64,000 bases of DNA from Anaeramoeba flamelloides (GCA_027625915.1 JANTQA010000047.1:15748001-15812000), one strand, 5' to 3'; positions 48,575 to 60,884 are shown, counted from the first letter of the stretch. The notes: generated from the sequence alone by a model not told the origin. Translations and numbers: made by a program.

Positions 48575-49842
48575 TTATGTTTTTTTATCAAACTGCGGAG
48601 TTTTAACAGATGAAATTTGAGTAGTTAAAATTGTTAAAAATTTCAATTTTGTCAGTTTTTTATTTGAATTTTTATTTGAATTATAAATTATTTGTGTGTT
48701 ATGAATCAAAATATTAAAGTAATGATATAATAAACATCTTTTCCAAGATTTGTGTTTATGATTAAAACTATAAGAATTTATATTTTGGTCGGCTCTATCT
48801 ATATAGTTCATATTATTAATATAATCTACAACACACCATGGTTTTATTTTTATTTTATTTTGTATTTTCTTTTTTTTACTTGTTTTCTCATTAATTGTAA
48901 TTGTATCTTTTTTTGGTAAAAATTCATGTGAATGGTCATCTTCTGAATCTGTTATTAGATTTACATAAGATGAACCAATTTTTTTTTCATCTCTATAACA
49001 TGTTACATTAACCATTTTATTATAAAATTTTTTTTGAAAAAAGTTCTCCATTGGTTTAATTGTAATTTAGTTTGTAATCCATTACCAAATAAAAAAGAGG
49101 GTCTGTTTTTTTAAGTTAAAGATGTAGTTCTAATCTTTAATTTAACTAATTCTAAAGAAGTTTTTAATGAATCTAAATATGAATCTGTATAAATATGAAA
49201 ATAATATGATGGGTGTTGTTCTAATGGTAATTTTTTAACTAATTTAATGATTATTTCTTGATTAGTTTTTTTCCTTTTTTTAAATAATTCAATTCCATAT
49301 ATATAAGAACTTTCATCTGCAATTGAATTTAATTTTAAACCTTTTGGTATGGGTTTTTTTGGTATAGTAACGTTATATTTACATCTACCACGTTATTTTA
49401 CCATCATTTCATCTACAACGTTTTTTGAACCAGGATCCCATGAATTTTGAAAAAATTTTTCCATTTGTTTTAATATAGATTTAAAAGATTTTTTCTTTGA
49501 AAATCTCCAACAATTATGAAGTTGTAAAAATCTATCTCGAGCTAAATTTTTTTGAATAAATTGATTTCCAAACAATAAAGTATTTTTTTCCCAATAGTAC
49601 CTTAAATTGGGTTGGGGACATAATTGCATCTCAATAAATATCGAAATAAAATTTAATAATTCTTGTTTTCTAAATGGTTTGTAATTTATTTTATATTTTC
49701 TGTTTTTTTGATTTTTTTCAATAATTTTCAATTGTGTATTCAAAATATTTAATAATTCATCAATTAACTGTTTATTAAATAATGATAAGAAACAGTCCTT
49801 TACTGAATTAAGTTTTTCAGTAATAAGTTTTGTTTTTACCAA
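48575..49842 (-). pseudogene. Decayed piggyBac transposase, copy I
   Basis: Minus-strand pieces in order: 49842-49393 (NFISIFIEMQLCPQPNLRYY, RDRFLQLHNCWRFS, then the first catalytic Asp in NVVDEMMVK), a middle part at about 49390-49240 (KPIPKGLKLNSIADESSYIY with the second Asp), and 49051-48575 (WCVVDYINNMNYIDRADQN with the third Asp, then HKSWKRCLLYHYFNILIHNT). At least two stops or frame shifts separate them, so no working enzyme. Remnants of the N-terminal region may extend to about 50110. I could not find TTAA-flanked ends for this copy. Confidence 0.85.
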
Positions 49843-51209
49843 AAATATGTTTTTTTAGAATTAATTTTATTTTGTTCTGTAGTGTCTTTCCAACCCTCTT
49901 TATTTAACTTTTTAAGAATATTTTCAGGTAATATGTGGAAATTAGAATTGTTTTGATTCCATAAATTAAACTTTTTTCTTTTATTTTTAAAGATGATTTT
50001 TTTTCTTTTTCTTTTTAATTTTTTAGAGTGTTTTTTTTGGATACATTAATTTTTTCCTTTTTCTTGTATAATTTGAAAGTTGATTAACTGCAATTGTTGA
50101 TAAAATTTGTAAATTAGTCATAAGAGTTGTGAAAAAAAAAAAAATGAAAGTAACTTCATTTGCAGAAAAATCATAAAATTTTACCAACTTTTTATTCTTC
50201 TAAAATGGCCAAAAAAATACAGTAGCAAAATATTTTACATTTTAAAAATTTTGATTTGATCAATCAAAAAAAATAATTAATTGATCAAAAAAACAAATTT
50301 TTTTTTAAATAAAAAAAAACTATTGATCATGAATTTATTAAAAAAATTGAATTATTTTGTTTAAAACTATTTAAACTCGTATAGTAACCGATTAAACTTT
50401 CAAAAATAGAATCATTTCATTATAATTATACAATTAAAAGTACTAATTTTAGGCTCCAATGTCAAAGAAAATTGAAATAGTTATTACAAACATTTTTTTT
50501 AATTTTTTTTAGACTCTAATGTCATGATTTTCATTATTTTATTAGTTTTAGATAAACTAGAAAAAGAATCCTACATAAATACACTCTTGTTATAACACAA
50601 TTAGTAAAAATTTGAAAATAATTAGTTATTTTACAAATTGAGGAAATGATTTTTCTTCTTGACAATAAAATACCTGAAATTCGCGAAAAGGTTTTTTTTT
50701 CATAATGAAATTTGTAATTAAATTTGTTATTTATAAGGCAATCCTTGGAATTTTAAATTTTATTTATTTTTATTAGTACTGTAAATAAAATAATTACTAA
50801 TTTTAGGTTTTTTATTAAGAAAAATTTTGATTAATTTTTTCAAGAAAAAAAATTCACATCAAATCCAATAATTAACAATAAAAATATAATCTATTTGATA
50901 AATTTATATTGAAAATCATGAGAAATTGATATTTATTAGTTATTATTAAATTGACTACAATTTTTTTTTTTGTAAAACAAAATTAAAAAAGGAAATTATA
51001 TTATCATTTTAACTAAGGTACCAATGAACAATGACATATCTTTTATGTTTTATTGATTATCAAATACCACGATTAATATCAATTTGAATGATTATAATAA
51101 ATTTCTTTTGATAAAATAAATAATAAAAAAATTACTAATATTGGTTATGGCGACATATATTAAAATTAGTTTCTTTTTTGAATAAAATATTGAATAATTA
51201 AATATAATA

Positions 51210-51256
<47 letters not shown>

Positions 51257-51894
51257 TAATATAAATAATAATAAATATTTGAATAAGTTTTTGAGATATA
51301 ATTTGGTTTTTTTTTCATAAAATTCTATGTTTATTTTATAATTTCCAATTTTTTTAGTAAATAAAACTTTATTGTTTATATCAAATAAGAAAAAAAATTA
51401 CCAAGGATTTTTCGTTTTGATTGTTCAAAGAAATTAAATTAAATTTCACAAAAAAATATTCACAAATAAAAAATAAAATAAAAATTGTTTTTTTTTTTAA
51501 ACAATTTTACTTTCCACAAACCAATATATTTTACCTATTTTTCATTTGTTGTTCAATTTTGTGAAATTTTGTTAATAATTCAGAAATTGTTTGTCAATAT
51601 TTTGTGAAATTGATTGTCAAAAATAAAATTTTATATTGTTTCAAACAAAATATTAACACATCACATTTTTCTTGAAATTTTGGTTCCAAAAATTCACAAA
51701 TTAACTATTTTGTGAAACCATATTTTTTAAAAAATGTTCATGTTTTTTGTGACTTGTTGTTTAAATATAGTTCTCAAAATAAATGATATTATTGATCCGA
51801 TCAAAAATAAAGATTTATTTTCAAGGTACTGGCATTATATCACTGGAAATATCAAAAAAATTGGTTTTTGTTTTTTAATTTTTTCATTATGGGG
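49843..51894. other. Intergenic AT-rich region
   Basis: Apart from possible N-terminal transposase remnants up to about 50110, I see only AT-rich sequence and a long (TA)n tract at about 51207-51250. Confidence 0.5.
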
Positions 51895-52570
51895 TGAGTA
51901 CTAAAAGTTCTCCTTCTTGTTGTTAGATTTTCCAGAATTTTTATGAATTTCACAAAATCAAAGATTTAGCTCTATTCTTTTGAATTCTGAAAAAGTGTTG
52001 TTAGGTTTTTTAAAATTTTTGAAATTATTAGAAAATTTCAAAAATGTTAAAAAACAGAGTTAGCTTTTTTTGAGTTTTCTATTTATTTGGAAAATCAACA
52101 CATTTTCGTTAGGTTTTTTTGAGCTTTCTATTTATTTGGAAAAAAACCTCGAACACTTCACAAATAAAATAGAAATCCTCAAAAAAAACCTTGAAAACTT
52201 AACAGATTAATACAAAAAAACTCAAAAAAAACGCCGTTAGCTTTTTCGGACTTTTTAAGAATTGAGTAAAATCTTTGATTTTCTGAAATTATTTTGAGTA
52301 CTGGATAAATAACCATTAGGTTTTTTTAATTCCAGAAATAAAAAGACAATTTCAAAAATTTTCTAATAATTTCTCAATATTTTAAAAAATCACTGTTAGG
52401 TTTTCCATAATTTTTAAGAATCGAGTTAAATCTTTGATTATACCATATCCTTTTGAATTCTGGAAAACCGTCGTTTGGTTTTTTTTACTTTTTGAAATGT
52501 ATTGAAATTTTATTTAATTTACAATTCATTTCAAAAATAAAAAAAAAACCTAGGCACTCTACAGCACTCT
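51895..52570. repeat. Hairpin-module repeat (copy 5)
   Basis: Contains TTGTTAGATTTTCCAGAATT, GCTTTTTTTGAGTTTTCTA, AACACTTCACAAATAAAATA and the core TAGGCACTCTACAGCACT at 52550. Modules occur in both orientations as at 24760-25640. Confidence 0.72.
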
Positions 52571-52930
52571 ACATCGCTTCCAGTACCCCCTGATTTGAAT
52601 TAGAGATATTGCTAAACCAAGTGAGAGTTCAATTCTGGTAAATTCTCTCAAGAATCGGATCCACCTCTATAAATTCCCAAGTATTTTATTCCAATTATTT
52701 ATTCCATTTTTATTATAGTCAAAAAGTATTTTAAATCAACCAAACGATTTCTTCAAAGAGTTAGTGGTTCCATAAATCATAAGCCCCATTTTAAATTAAA
52801 ATATCAATTCCTGTTTATTTGAGAAAATGGTAATCAATCGGATTATAATGTGGTTCAGGGGAATATAGCTCCTATCCCCATATTGTAAGATGAGTACTTT
52901 ACCTCTTGTCCATTATCGTTTTTCCAAAAA
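52571..52930. repeat. Shared tail following hairpin repeat (copy 5)
   Basis: Aligns with 25641-26020 plus 26480-26560: GAATTAGAGATATTG (52598), GTGAGAGTTCAATTCTGG (52621), CGATTTCTTCAAAGAG (52745) and CATAAGCCCCATTTTAAATT (52779). Ends with the tRNA-like segment. Lacks the transposon-related middle seen in the other copy. Confidence 0.65.
52848..52925 (-). other. Degenerate tRNA-like segment (copy 2)
   Basis: Minus strand: CGATAATGGACAAGAGG (A-box-like), CTCAT-CTTACAAT-ATGGG (five-pair stem with anticodon-like loop UAC), AGGAG-CTATATT-CCCCT (T-arm-like stem with four of five pairs). The acceptor stem does not pair and the first loop is one base too long, so it is not a functional tRNA by eye. 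Most likely a tRNA-derived repeat segment. Confidence 0.3.
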
Positions 52931-53364
52931 ATTGATTTTTCATTTTCAACAGCAAAATTTCGTTTTTCAAATTTTTTTGTGAATGATTTATGAAAGTGTT
53001 AATAAAAGTATGAAAATGCTGTGTAGGTTTTCTCACAAATAATTCTTTGTCAAAAATTCAAACCGATCTCTTTTTTTAATTATAATTAGAAAATAAACCA
53101 TTATTTATTGAAAATAATTTAACTAAAATTGAAATTTTAATTCATTGAAAATTAAAGTATGTACCTACGACCCAAAAAGCACTAAAATTGTAAAGTTAAG
53201 ATAAAACAGTAAATTGATAATTGTATCATTCTTTAACAATTTATCAAATTTAGAGTATCTTAATTAAGAGTCTAAAAGAATAAATATACTTAAATTCAAA
53301 AAAAGGGTAAAAAAGTAAATATATATTTATTTATATATATATATTTTTTTTAAATTTTATTTAT

Positions 53365-55032
53365 TTATATTTGATAGTTTTGAAAATGTAATTTATAAAA
53401 ACAGTTACGATGTAAAGGTAAATTACAATTTGGGCATTTCAATGTGGTACTATTTCTTTTTTTAATAAATTTTCGACAAAAATAAGAATGTTTTTTCTTT
53501 TGTTTGTTTATTAAAATATGTTTATCTAGATTACATCTTTTGATTTTAGCCAGGTATAAAGCTAATCGGTAAATATAATCTATTATGGAAATGTGTGTTT
53601 TGTTGATTGTTTCATAAATAATTTTTGAATTATGAACTAGTACTTTAAAAAAGAAATATAAAACACTTCTTTTCCAAGACATATGTTTATGTTTAAAAAG
53701 GTTTTTATTAATAGATTGATTGGCTTTATCAACAAACCCCATATTATGCCCATACTCAACAATATTTTGTGGTTTGTTGACCAAAATAATTTTTTTTACG
53801 GTTATTGGGATTTCTATCTTTAAATTTTCGCCTTTCTATTTCTTTTGTACTATCATCAAAATTTGTTGAAATCATATTGACACAAGTAAACCCTCTTTTA
53901 TTAATATCTTTGAGACTTGTAACACAGTATTTTGCATTATTTTTATCATTAATTAGAGTTTTCCATTTACCTTTTTCTAAAATTGGATTTAACCCCTTTT
54001 TGAATAGATAAGAGGGTCTATCCGATTTACAAAGAAATGAAAAGTTGACTTTCAACTTATGCAAGTCCTCTGTTATTTTATCTTACCCGAAATAAGAATC
54101 TCCAAAAATGTGGAAAAAAAATTTTTTTTGTTTTGAATTGGAAGAGTTTTTGCCATTCGCAATACTAATTTATAAACTTCTTCATAAATTCCTTTATAAA
54201 GGCTCCAAGAATAAACATATGGTGAGTTTTCACATAAAGTCTAAACCTTGATACCTGTTGAAATAGGTTTTCTTGGGATTTTCACACTAAAAAAAATTCT
54301 GCCAAAAAACTTGATAATTGTTTCATCTAAAGTTACATGAGAACCAATTTCCCATTCCTTTTGGAATTTTGATTGTATGAGATCTAATATTTCATCTATT
54401 GTGACTGAATTACTGAATCTCCAAGATGAATGAATTTGCGAAAAACGATTTCTCGATAATAAAATTTTGATTAATTTATTTCCATAGATGAAATCATTTT
54501 TCTTCCAATAATACTTTAAATTGGGTTGTGGGCATAATTCCATTGTTAAGAAGATTGAAAAAAATTTGTTAAACTCTTGATTCGAAAACTTTTCATTGAT
54601 TTGTTTTTTTTGGAAATCATCATTAATTATTTTAATCAATTTTTGTTTTAATTCACCATCCATTATACGATTGAAAGAATCAATGATTGAAATCTTTTCG
54701 CAATTATTTTTTGGTAAACCCTTTACAAAATTAATTTTTTTTTTCAACTTCCTGACACTTTTCAAACAAACATTTCTTCTTTAATTTATCAATTAACCCC
54801 CCCCAAATAGATCATTTGACTCTATTAAATTATTAATAATATCAGACTTTCGGCTTTTGAATTTCAAAAGAATTTTTTTATTATGAAAATTTAACTTCTT
54901 TTGAATTTTGTATTTACCAGCTGTATTTTCAACAGCCTCAAATTTTCTTTTTAAAGTTGGTTTATTTCTTTCATTAATATTTATATTCAGTCTTTCTGTG
55001 GCCACTTCTGATAAAACATTGAGACCCTCCAT
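53365..55032 (-). pseudogene. Decayed piggyBac transposase, copy II (longer relic)
   Basis: Pieces on the minus strand: 55032-54793 (start MEGLNVLSEVATERLN), 54765-54241 (FFSIFLTMELCPQPNLKYYW, then VTLDETIIKFFGR with the first Asp and PRKPISTGIKV), about 54240-54065 (SPYVYSWSLYKGIYEEVYK), 54064-53756 (LFKKGLNPILEKGKWKTLI) and 53784-53365 (YGHNMGFVDKANQSINKNLF with the third Asp position). The end is the Cys-rich zinc domain CPNCNLPLHRNCFYKLH typical of piggyBac C termini. Four or so frame breaks interrupt it. It is the same subfamily as copy I (shared LCPQPNL.YYW) but clearly diverged. Confidence 0.87.
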
Positions 55033-56286
55033 TAAAAAAATAAAAATAATAAATTAAAAAATATAAAAAATTTAGTTCCCATTTAAATTTAAAAAAAAAT
55101 CGTTTTTTGTCAAAATCATTGAATTCAAACTTGAAATTATGTATATTTTTATATACTATATCTTATTTTAACTCATTTACTAAAACAAATTTAAAATTAG
55201 GGGGAATTTTATTTTCACAAAAGCACTAATTTGGTCCTCAAATGTTTTTTTTTTTTTTAAATGGTAAAAATAAAAAAAAAGTTATTTAAAAAAGATAAAC
55301 TCTCTAGAAAAAATACTCTAATTTAATATATTAACTTATTCTTTGATTTTTATATTTTCTCAACCCCAATTTGTCAAAAAAAAAAAAAAAAAAAAGTGCA
55401 CATTTATTTCAAAAAATAATTTCATTATTCCAAAGTCTAGGGTGTTTTTATTCTAAAAAAATTTAAGTCCGTGGTTAATTGAATTAAGTTATAAACTAGA
55501 TTTCGAATAATCTTAAAAAGAAAAAAATAGTGCTTTTTTATATTAAGGACGTATATTGAAAATGAGATAATAAATATTTTTTCATCAAAAATACAAATTA
55601 TAGAATTACAAAAATAATTTAACAAAAAAATTAAAAATAATCACTAATTTTATTTTAATCATTTATTCTGAAGATCATTAATCGACATCAAATCATATTC
55701 TTGGAACGAAATTATTTTTTAGTATATTTGGCAAATGTATCTTTATTTGTGAGAAATATTTTCAATTGTTATAAATAATTTCTATTTTTGAAAATCATTT
55801 CATGGTATCGGAGTGAAAATGGAAATATAAATATTTCAAAATTCTTATTTTTTGTGTTTTTTATTAAATCCATTTAGTCCAAAAATTTCTCAATTTCGGA
55901 ACGAATTAAGATTTAGTTTTAACTTCAGTCAAACTCTTATTGAAGAACAACCTTTTGAGATCAAAATTTCTGAATTATTAAGAGAGTATATAATTGATTT
56001 ATTTGCAAGTCTCACATAAATTTCAACAGTAAGATCAGTTTTGAAAAAAAAAAAAAAATGAAAATCTTTTGGTTTTTTCAAAATTCAGGATCTTGGGAAA
56101 TGATCGTAGGAAGTTTATCCAAAATAAAATTTTGGTTTTATAAAAAATATTTTAAAACAAATTTATAAATGAATATCCTCTGTAAAAATTTTCCAAGTTG
56201 GGTTTTTTCATTCTTTGGAGAGGTTCAAAATATTTATAATGTTAATTTCCTAAATTTTTAACAAGGAAAATTGCATATTTAAAAAG
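55033..56286. other. Intergenic AT-rich region
   Basis: An A run at about 55377-55395. No gene or clear repeat recognised. Confidence 0.4.
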
Positions 56287-56478
56287 GTATTACATTTTGA
56301 AATAAACATATTGAAAACCAAAAATAAATTGAAAGTTCTGAAAATAAAATTCAATCATTGTATTTCAAATTTTAACAAGATTTTAAATCAATTTGATTTT
56401 GTATAATAGTATTTAATATCTTTATTTCAATATATTTAATTCATTGGAATATAAAATTAACACTGAAATATCATTTAA

Positions 56479-57167
56479 GGGTCTAATCATTATGGTGAAT
56501 TTTTTTTCTGAAATGGAAAAAAACTTTTTAGTAATTTTTATGAGGACCTAACACCAATCAAAAACCAACCAACCTATGATGTACAATCGATCTCCAAAAA
56601 TCAACAACTAAAGACGAGTAAATTTTTCGAAAAAAGCACCAAAAAGAGACACTCAATTTCTTATTAGAATGGTTCTGAATATATAATTTTGAAAACAACT
56701 ATGTCTGTTTTGAAGTGTCGCTCTTTGGCGCTTTTTGAGATCTCAGTGATTTTTTATTTCAATTTTTTCATTTTTCAAATGAGTTATTTTTATCTCAAGA
56801 ATGTTACATAATCCTTACTTGGTCAAATTTAGAGGGTTACAAGCTAACCACAAATCAGATTAAATCGAATTAAATCGATTGCGAACTTCAAGAAAGCAAT
56901 TTGTTTTAAATTAAAGAAATTTAACCATTTGGAAATAGATAATGAGAAAAGAGAATTTTTTTTTTTAAAATTTTGATTTTTTGAAATTGAGAACTACTTT
57001 TAACTTATTTTTCTTCGCTGAATTTTTTTTCAAAGAAGATCCAATGAAATTCTTTTTTTTGTTATTTGAAATTTTTCAACCAAAAGAAGGGCTATTCTAC
57101 AATACTATTTTTAGATTTCAGGTCACCCCTTGAGTATGGAGTAAATTCAAGTTAAATGACTAGACCC
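56479..57167. mobile_element. TTAA-flanked element, family J
   Basis: Ends GGGTCTAATCATT and AATGACTAGACCC, flanked by TTAA at 56475-56478 and 57168-57171; 689 bp. The related unit at 58095-58110 keeps an uninterrupted TTAA (ATACCATTTAAATAACTATG), which serves as the empty site. No transposase frame inside. Confidence 0.8.
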
Positions 57168-57242
57168 TTAAAGCCATGATTCTGCAATATTTTGAAATTG
57201 TTGAGATACAATGAAATAAATGCGCAAATTTTCGTTGTGATC

Positions 57243-57822
57243 ACGATAAGAATAGCACAATCAATATAAAATAATTCCAAACTTTTTTAGACTTCCATCC
57301 TTGATAGTTCTGATCCTTTCAAGATTCAGATCCTATTTCATCATTTTTCAAATTTCAGATACTTGATCAAAGTTTGTTAAAATCCCAAAATGGGTAAAAT
57401 TTTCAAATGATTTTTAAAAAGATACAGATGGTTTGGAAAAGTGAGTTCCAAAAATTTTCTCAAGTGTTGTCTGAACTGTTGAAAACGTTTGAATTTGACC
57501 ATTTTAAGGCACACTTCTAAAATTTTGAGTACACACTTTTTCATAACATATTTAACATTTGCAATTGTTTGAAATTTTTTACAGTTCTTAAAATTTAAAA
57601 ATATTTTGACAATTTTAAAAACTTAAAACTGTTTTTCAGAAAAGTCAAAAGACAAAAGTGTATTACATTGTGAAAGTTTTGAAAAGTTTTAATTGTAAAC
57701 ACTTTTAAATTGAAAGTTATTTGATTTTGATCGTTTAATTATATTTTTAAATTTGAGAATAATTTCAAAAATAAAGTTGTATGGATTAAAAAAAGCCGCT
57801 ATAATTTTTGTGCATTTCTTGT
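57243..57822. mobile_element. MITE family E, copy 3 (inverted)
   Basis: Left end ATAAGAATAGCACAATC, right end GCTATAATTTTTGTGCATTT; reverse orientation relative to 33650-34085. The interior (ACTTCCATCCTTG, AATTTGAGAATAATTTC) is more diverged than the other two copies. Confidence 0.6.
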
Positions 57823-58441
57823 TTTTATATCACAACGAAAATCGCACTCTTAAAATATATATTTCATTTTTGTATTTGACAGATTAAAATAAAATATGAT
57901 TCTATAATCTATTTCAATATTTTAAATACAAAAATGAGAAAGTTTTATTTTTAGATCCTTTCAATTTATTTTTTGATTTCAAACTATTATTGTTTGTTTC
58001 TTGGATTTCAATCAATTTTATTTTGTAGAATAGTATTAAATAGCTTTATTTCAATTAATTTAATTCCTTGCAAGACAAAATAATACTGGAATACCATTTA
58101 AATAACTATGATTCTGAAATCTTTTGAAATTGTTGAAATACAATGAAATAAATCTGTGATTTTTGTTGAGATTGGGGTGGTAAGAGTTTTCTTTATTTTT
58201 TCGTAAATTTTTACGTAAAAAGTTTTTTATTTTCAAATTTAAAATTGGAAAAATATTTTCCTTTTCAGATTTTAATATTTATTTACAATATAAACCAAAA
58301 CCCTCTTGAAGTAAAATTAAAGTGTTATAAATTTCAAGAGATTTAAAATTGAAAAAAAATGAAAAAAAAAATGTTTGAAAATGTTGTTTTTGGTAATTTT
58401 TTTGAACAATTTTTCTCTCTTTGATTGATCTATTCTCAAAA

Positions 58442-58521
58442 GGACATTGGTGAGTTAAGGTTATTATCCAATTCCCACCATGGAGATGTGGTCTTGAAAG
58501 GTCTATTCATTTCTTCAAAAG
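58442..58521. other. Exon-like island of normal composition
   Basis: About 80 bp with clearly lower AT content. On the plus strand it is bounded by CTCAAAAG and GGTATTTTTT, a potential acceptor and donor, and reads DIGELRLLSNSHHGDVVLKG. On the minus strand an AG before ACCTTTCAAGACC would join in phase with the B-box exon ending at 60885 and read LSRPHLHGGNWIITLTHQ. I recognise no family in either reading. Confidence 0.3.
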
Positions 58522-58688
58522 GTATTTTTTACAATGGTTTATCAATTTTTTATTTCTCTTTTTTTTTTTTTTTTTTTTTTTATTTCTCTTTTCTCTTTTC
58601 CCCATTTGAAGAATTCTCTTTTTGATTTTTTCTATTCTCAATTCTCTCTTTTCTTTTGAAGAATTGGAAATTTAAAATTAAAAATTTT

Positions 58689-60759
58689 GAAATTAAAAAA
58701 ATTAATTCAAAAAAATGGTATAAACTAATAAATCAAATTAACATTGAATTTGAACATAACGGAAAATATTGGAAATTAATAAATAAAATTAGAAAGTCTT
58801 CAACAAAAATTATTCTTAATAATAAAAATTTAGAAAAAACTTATTTCGATTACTGTAAAGAAATTAGTAAAAAACCAGAAAGAAAAATAATAAAATTAAT
58901 AAAAGAACATTATTTTAAAAAATTTGAAGACTTGAAACCAATAAATACTAATGAAATTTTTTCACTGGAAAATATTTATGAGTTGATCAAATATCAAAAA
59001 AATAAAGCAGTTAAAGATTTTGATAAAATTCAATTTTATAAATTAGACCCTAAAAAAAAAAGATGGAAAAGAATATCTATATTTTTTAAAAAATGTTCAA
59101 AAAATATTTTTATATTGGATTGATAATCCAAGTGAAGAAATCATAAATTTTATTAAAGAAAGAAATATTTTATTTATTCACAAAGCTGGAGATGAAGGAA
59201 TTCCACTAAATTATAGACCAATCTCAATTAATAATACTTTGGCTAGATTTTTTCTAAAACTTATTTATAAAGGAATTGAAGATTCTTGGAGTCTAGTTTC
59301 AGATTCTCAATTTGGTTTTAAAAAAAAATTAGATACAAGAATAGCAGTTTTAAACTTATTATTTGAACTCGAAAAACTCAAAAAGAAAGATAAAAATAAA
59401 GATTTCTTTTTGTAACAATTGATATCAAAAAATTTTTTGATACGATTAGTCATATATTGGTTCACTACGCACTCAATAAATATATTAAAAATGAAAAAAT
59501 CAAAATTTGGTTACAAAAATATTACAAAAAAGAAGGAATTGGAGTCTATCAAGGAGATCCTCTTTCTCCTTTAATGTTTGGGTATATTAGCCACTTTTTA
59601 ATTGAAGAAATCAAATATTTAGTTCATCATGTTCAAATGTTTGCAGATGACTTGATTTTAATAATGGAAGGACCAATTTCGGAAATTGACAAAAAATTAA
59701 TAATAATCTTTTGAATTATTCAAGAATTTGGAATGAATCCAAATACTAAAAAAACCTTAAAATCAAACCAATTATCCAAAATAAAATATTTAGGTATTTG
59801 GCTTGAAAAAGGGAAACATTTAAAAAAAAACTTCGAAAAAGTTAAAAGACAATTTTAAAAAAATAAAGATGATTTTTAACCAACAAAATTTAGCAAATGG
59901 GGTAAAATTACAAATATTTAAATCAATATGTATTAGCCAATTATTTTATAGATTAGTTATATTTAACCTAACTCAAAAAGATTTCGAATCAATTGATGTT
60001 TGGATAAATAAAAAGATAACAAAATTCTTAAAAATTAATCCACATTCCCCAAGGATAATCTATAAAACTGAAGCAAAAATTGACCAAGTCAGAATTTCAA
60101 TATATAAAAGAAGATATAAACTCAAAAAAAATTAGAAATTCTTGGTTTTGGACCTATATCCAAAATTTTAAAATTTTCAAAAAAGGAAAATGAAAATATA
60201 AATTGGGAAATAGATAACTTAAAATTATTAGAATTAAATCTAAACCAATTTAGACAAAATTTGTTAATAAATTGTTCTGGATGGAAAGGTCAAGAATATT
60301 TAAAAATAATTAGATATAACAATAAAATAAATAAACAACAAAAATATTTAAAATGGAAAGGATCGGATATCGATACTAAAATTAAGAAATTATACAAATT
60401 ATTTAAACAGATATTCTTATATTTATGATAAGAATAAAATAAAAACAAAATCATGCAACTTGTGTAAAAAATACCATAACACAGAAATAGATGAAGATAT
60501 CGATCATTTTTTATGGAATTGCCCGTTCTATGAAAAAAATCGAAAAATCTGGATTAAAGAATTAATCCAAATAAATAAAAATAATAAGAATAATATCAAA
60601 GATTTTATTCAAAATAAAGATTCATTATTCATCTTATCATTGGTTAATGATAAAGAAAATTGTGACTATTCTCTGTTAAAATTTCTAAACAAAAATTTAG
60701 AAATTAGGACTGTAAGAGGAAATTAATTTCCTCCCTTCAAAATAAAAAAAAAAAAAAAA
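58689..60759 (+). mobile_element. LINE (non-LTR retrotransposon), 5'-truncated and mutated
   Basis: Encodes, across several frames, a linker region (KWYKLINQINIEFEHN), reverse transcriptase blocks LNYRPISINNTLARFFLKLI, SQFGFKKKLDTRIAVLNLL, TIDIKKFFDTISH (catalytic Asp), VYQGDPLSPLMFGY and MFADDLILI (catalytic FADD, about 59638), then a thumb region and the C-terminal zinc knuckle CNLCKKYHNTEID / IDHFLWNCPFYEKNRKIW. An A tail lies at about 60744-60759. No endonuclease domain is present. Flanked by AAAATTAAAAATTTT at 58674-58688 and 60760-60774, consistent with a 15 bp target duplication. Roughly four frame breaks, so not active. Confidence 0.88.
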
Positions 60760-60884
60760 AAAATTAAAAATTTTAGATCTTGAAAAGATCCTCAACCCAA
60801 ATTAACTTTACTTGTTGAATTGAAATAAAAATCAAAAAAAAAAACGACGAAAAAATAAAAAAAAATAAAAATTGAAAAATTTAC

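Larger units (their letters stand above)
56287..58190. repeat. Duplicated unit interrupted by two MITEs
   Basis: The unit at about 56287-56478 continued by 57172-57243 is repeated at about 57900-58190, with shared blocks TTGAAATTGTTGA and TACAATGAAATAAAT (57190, 58125) and TAGTATTAAATAGCTTTATTT versus TAGTATTTAATATCTTTATT. Copy 1 is split by the TTAA element 56479-57167 and is followed by the family E element 57243-57822. Confidence 0.6.
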
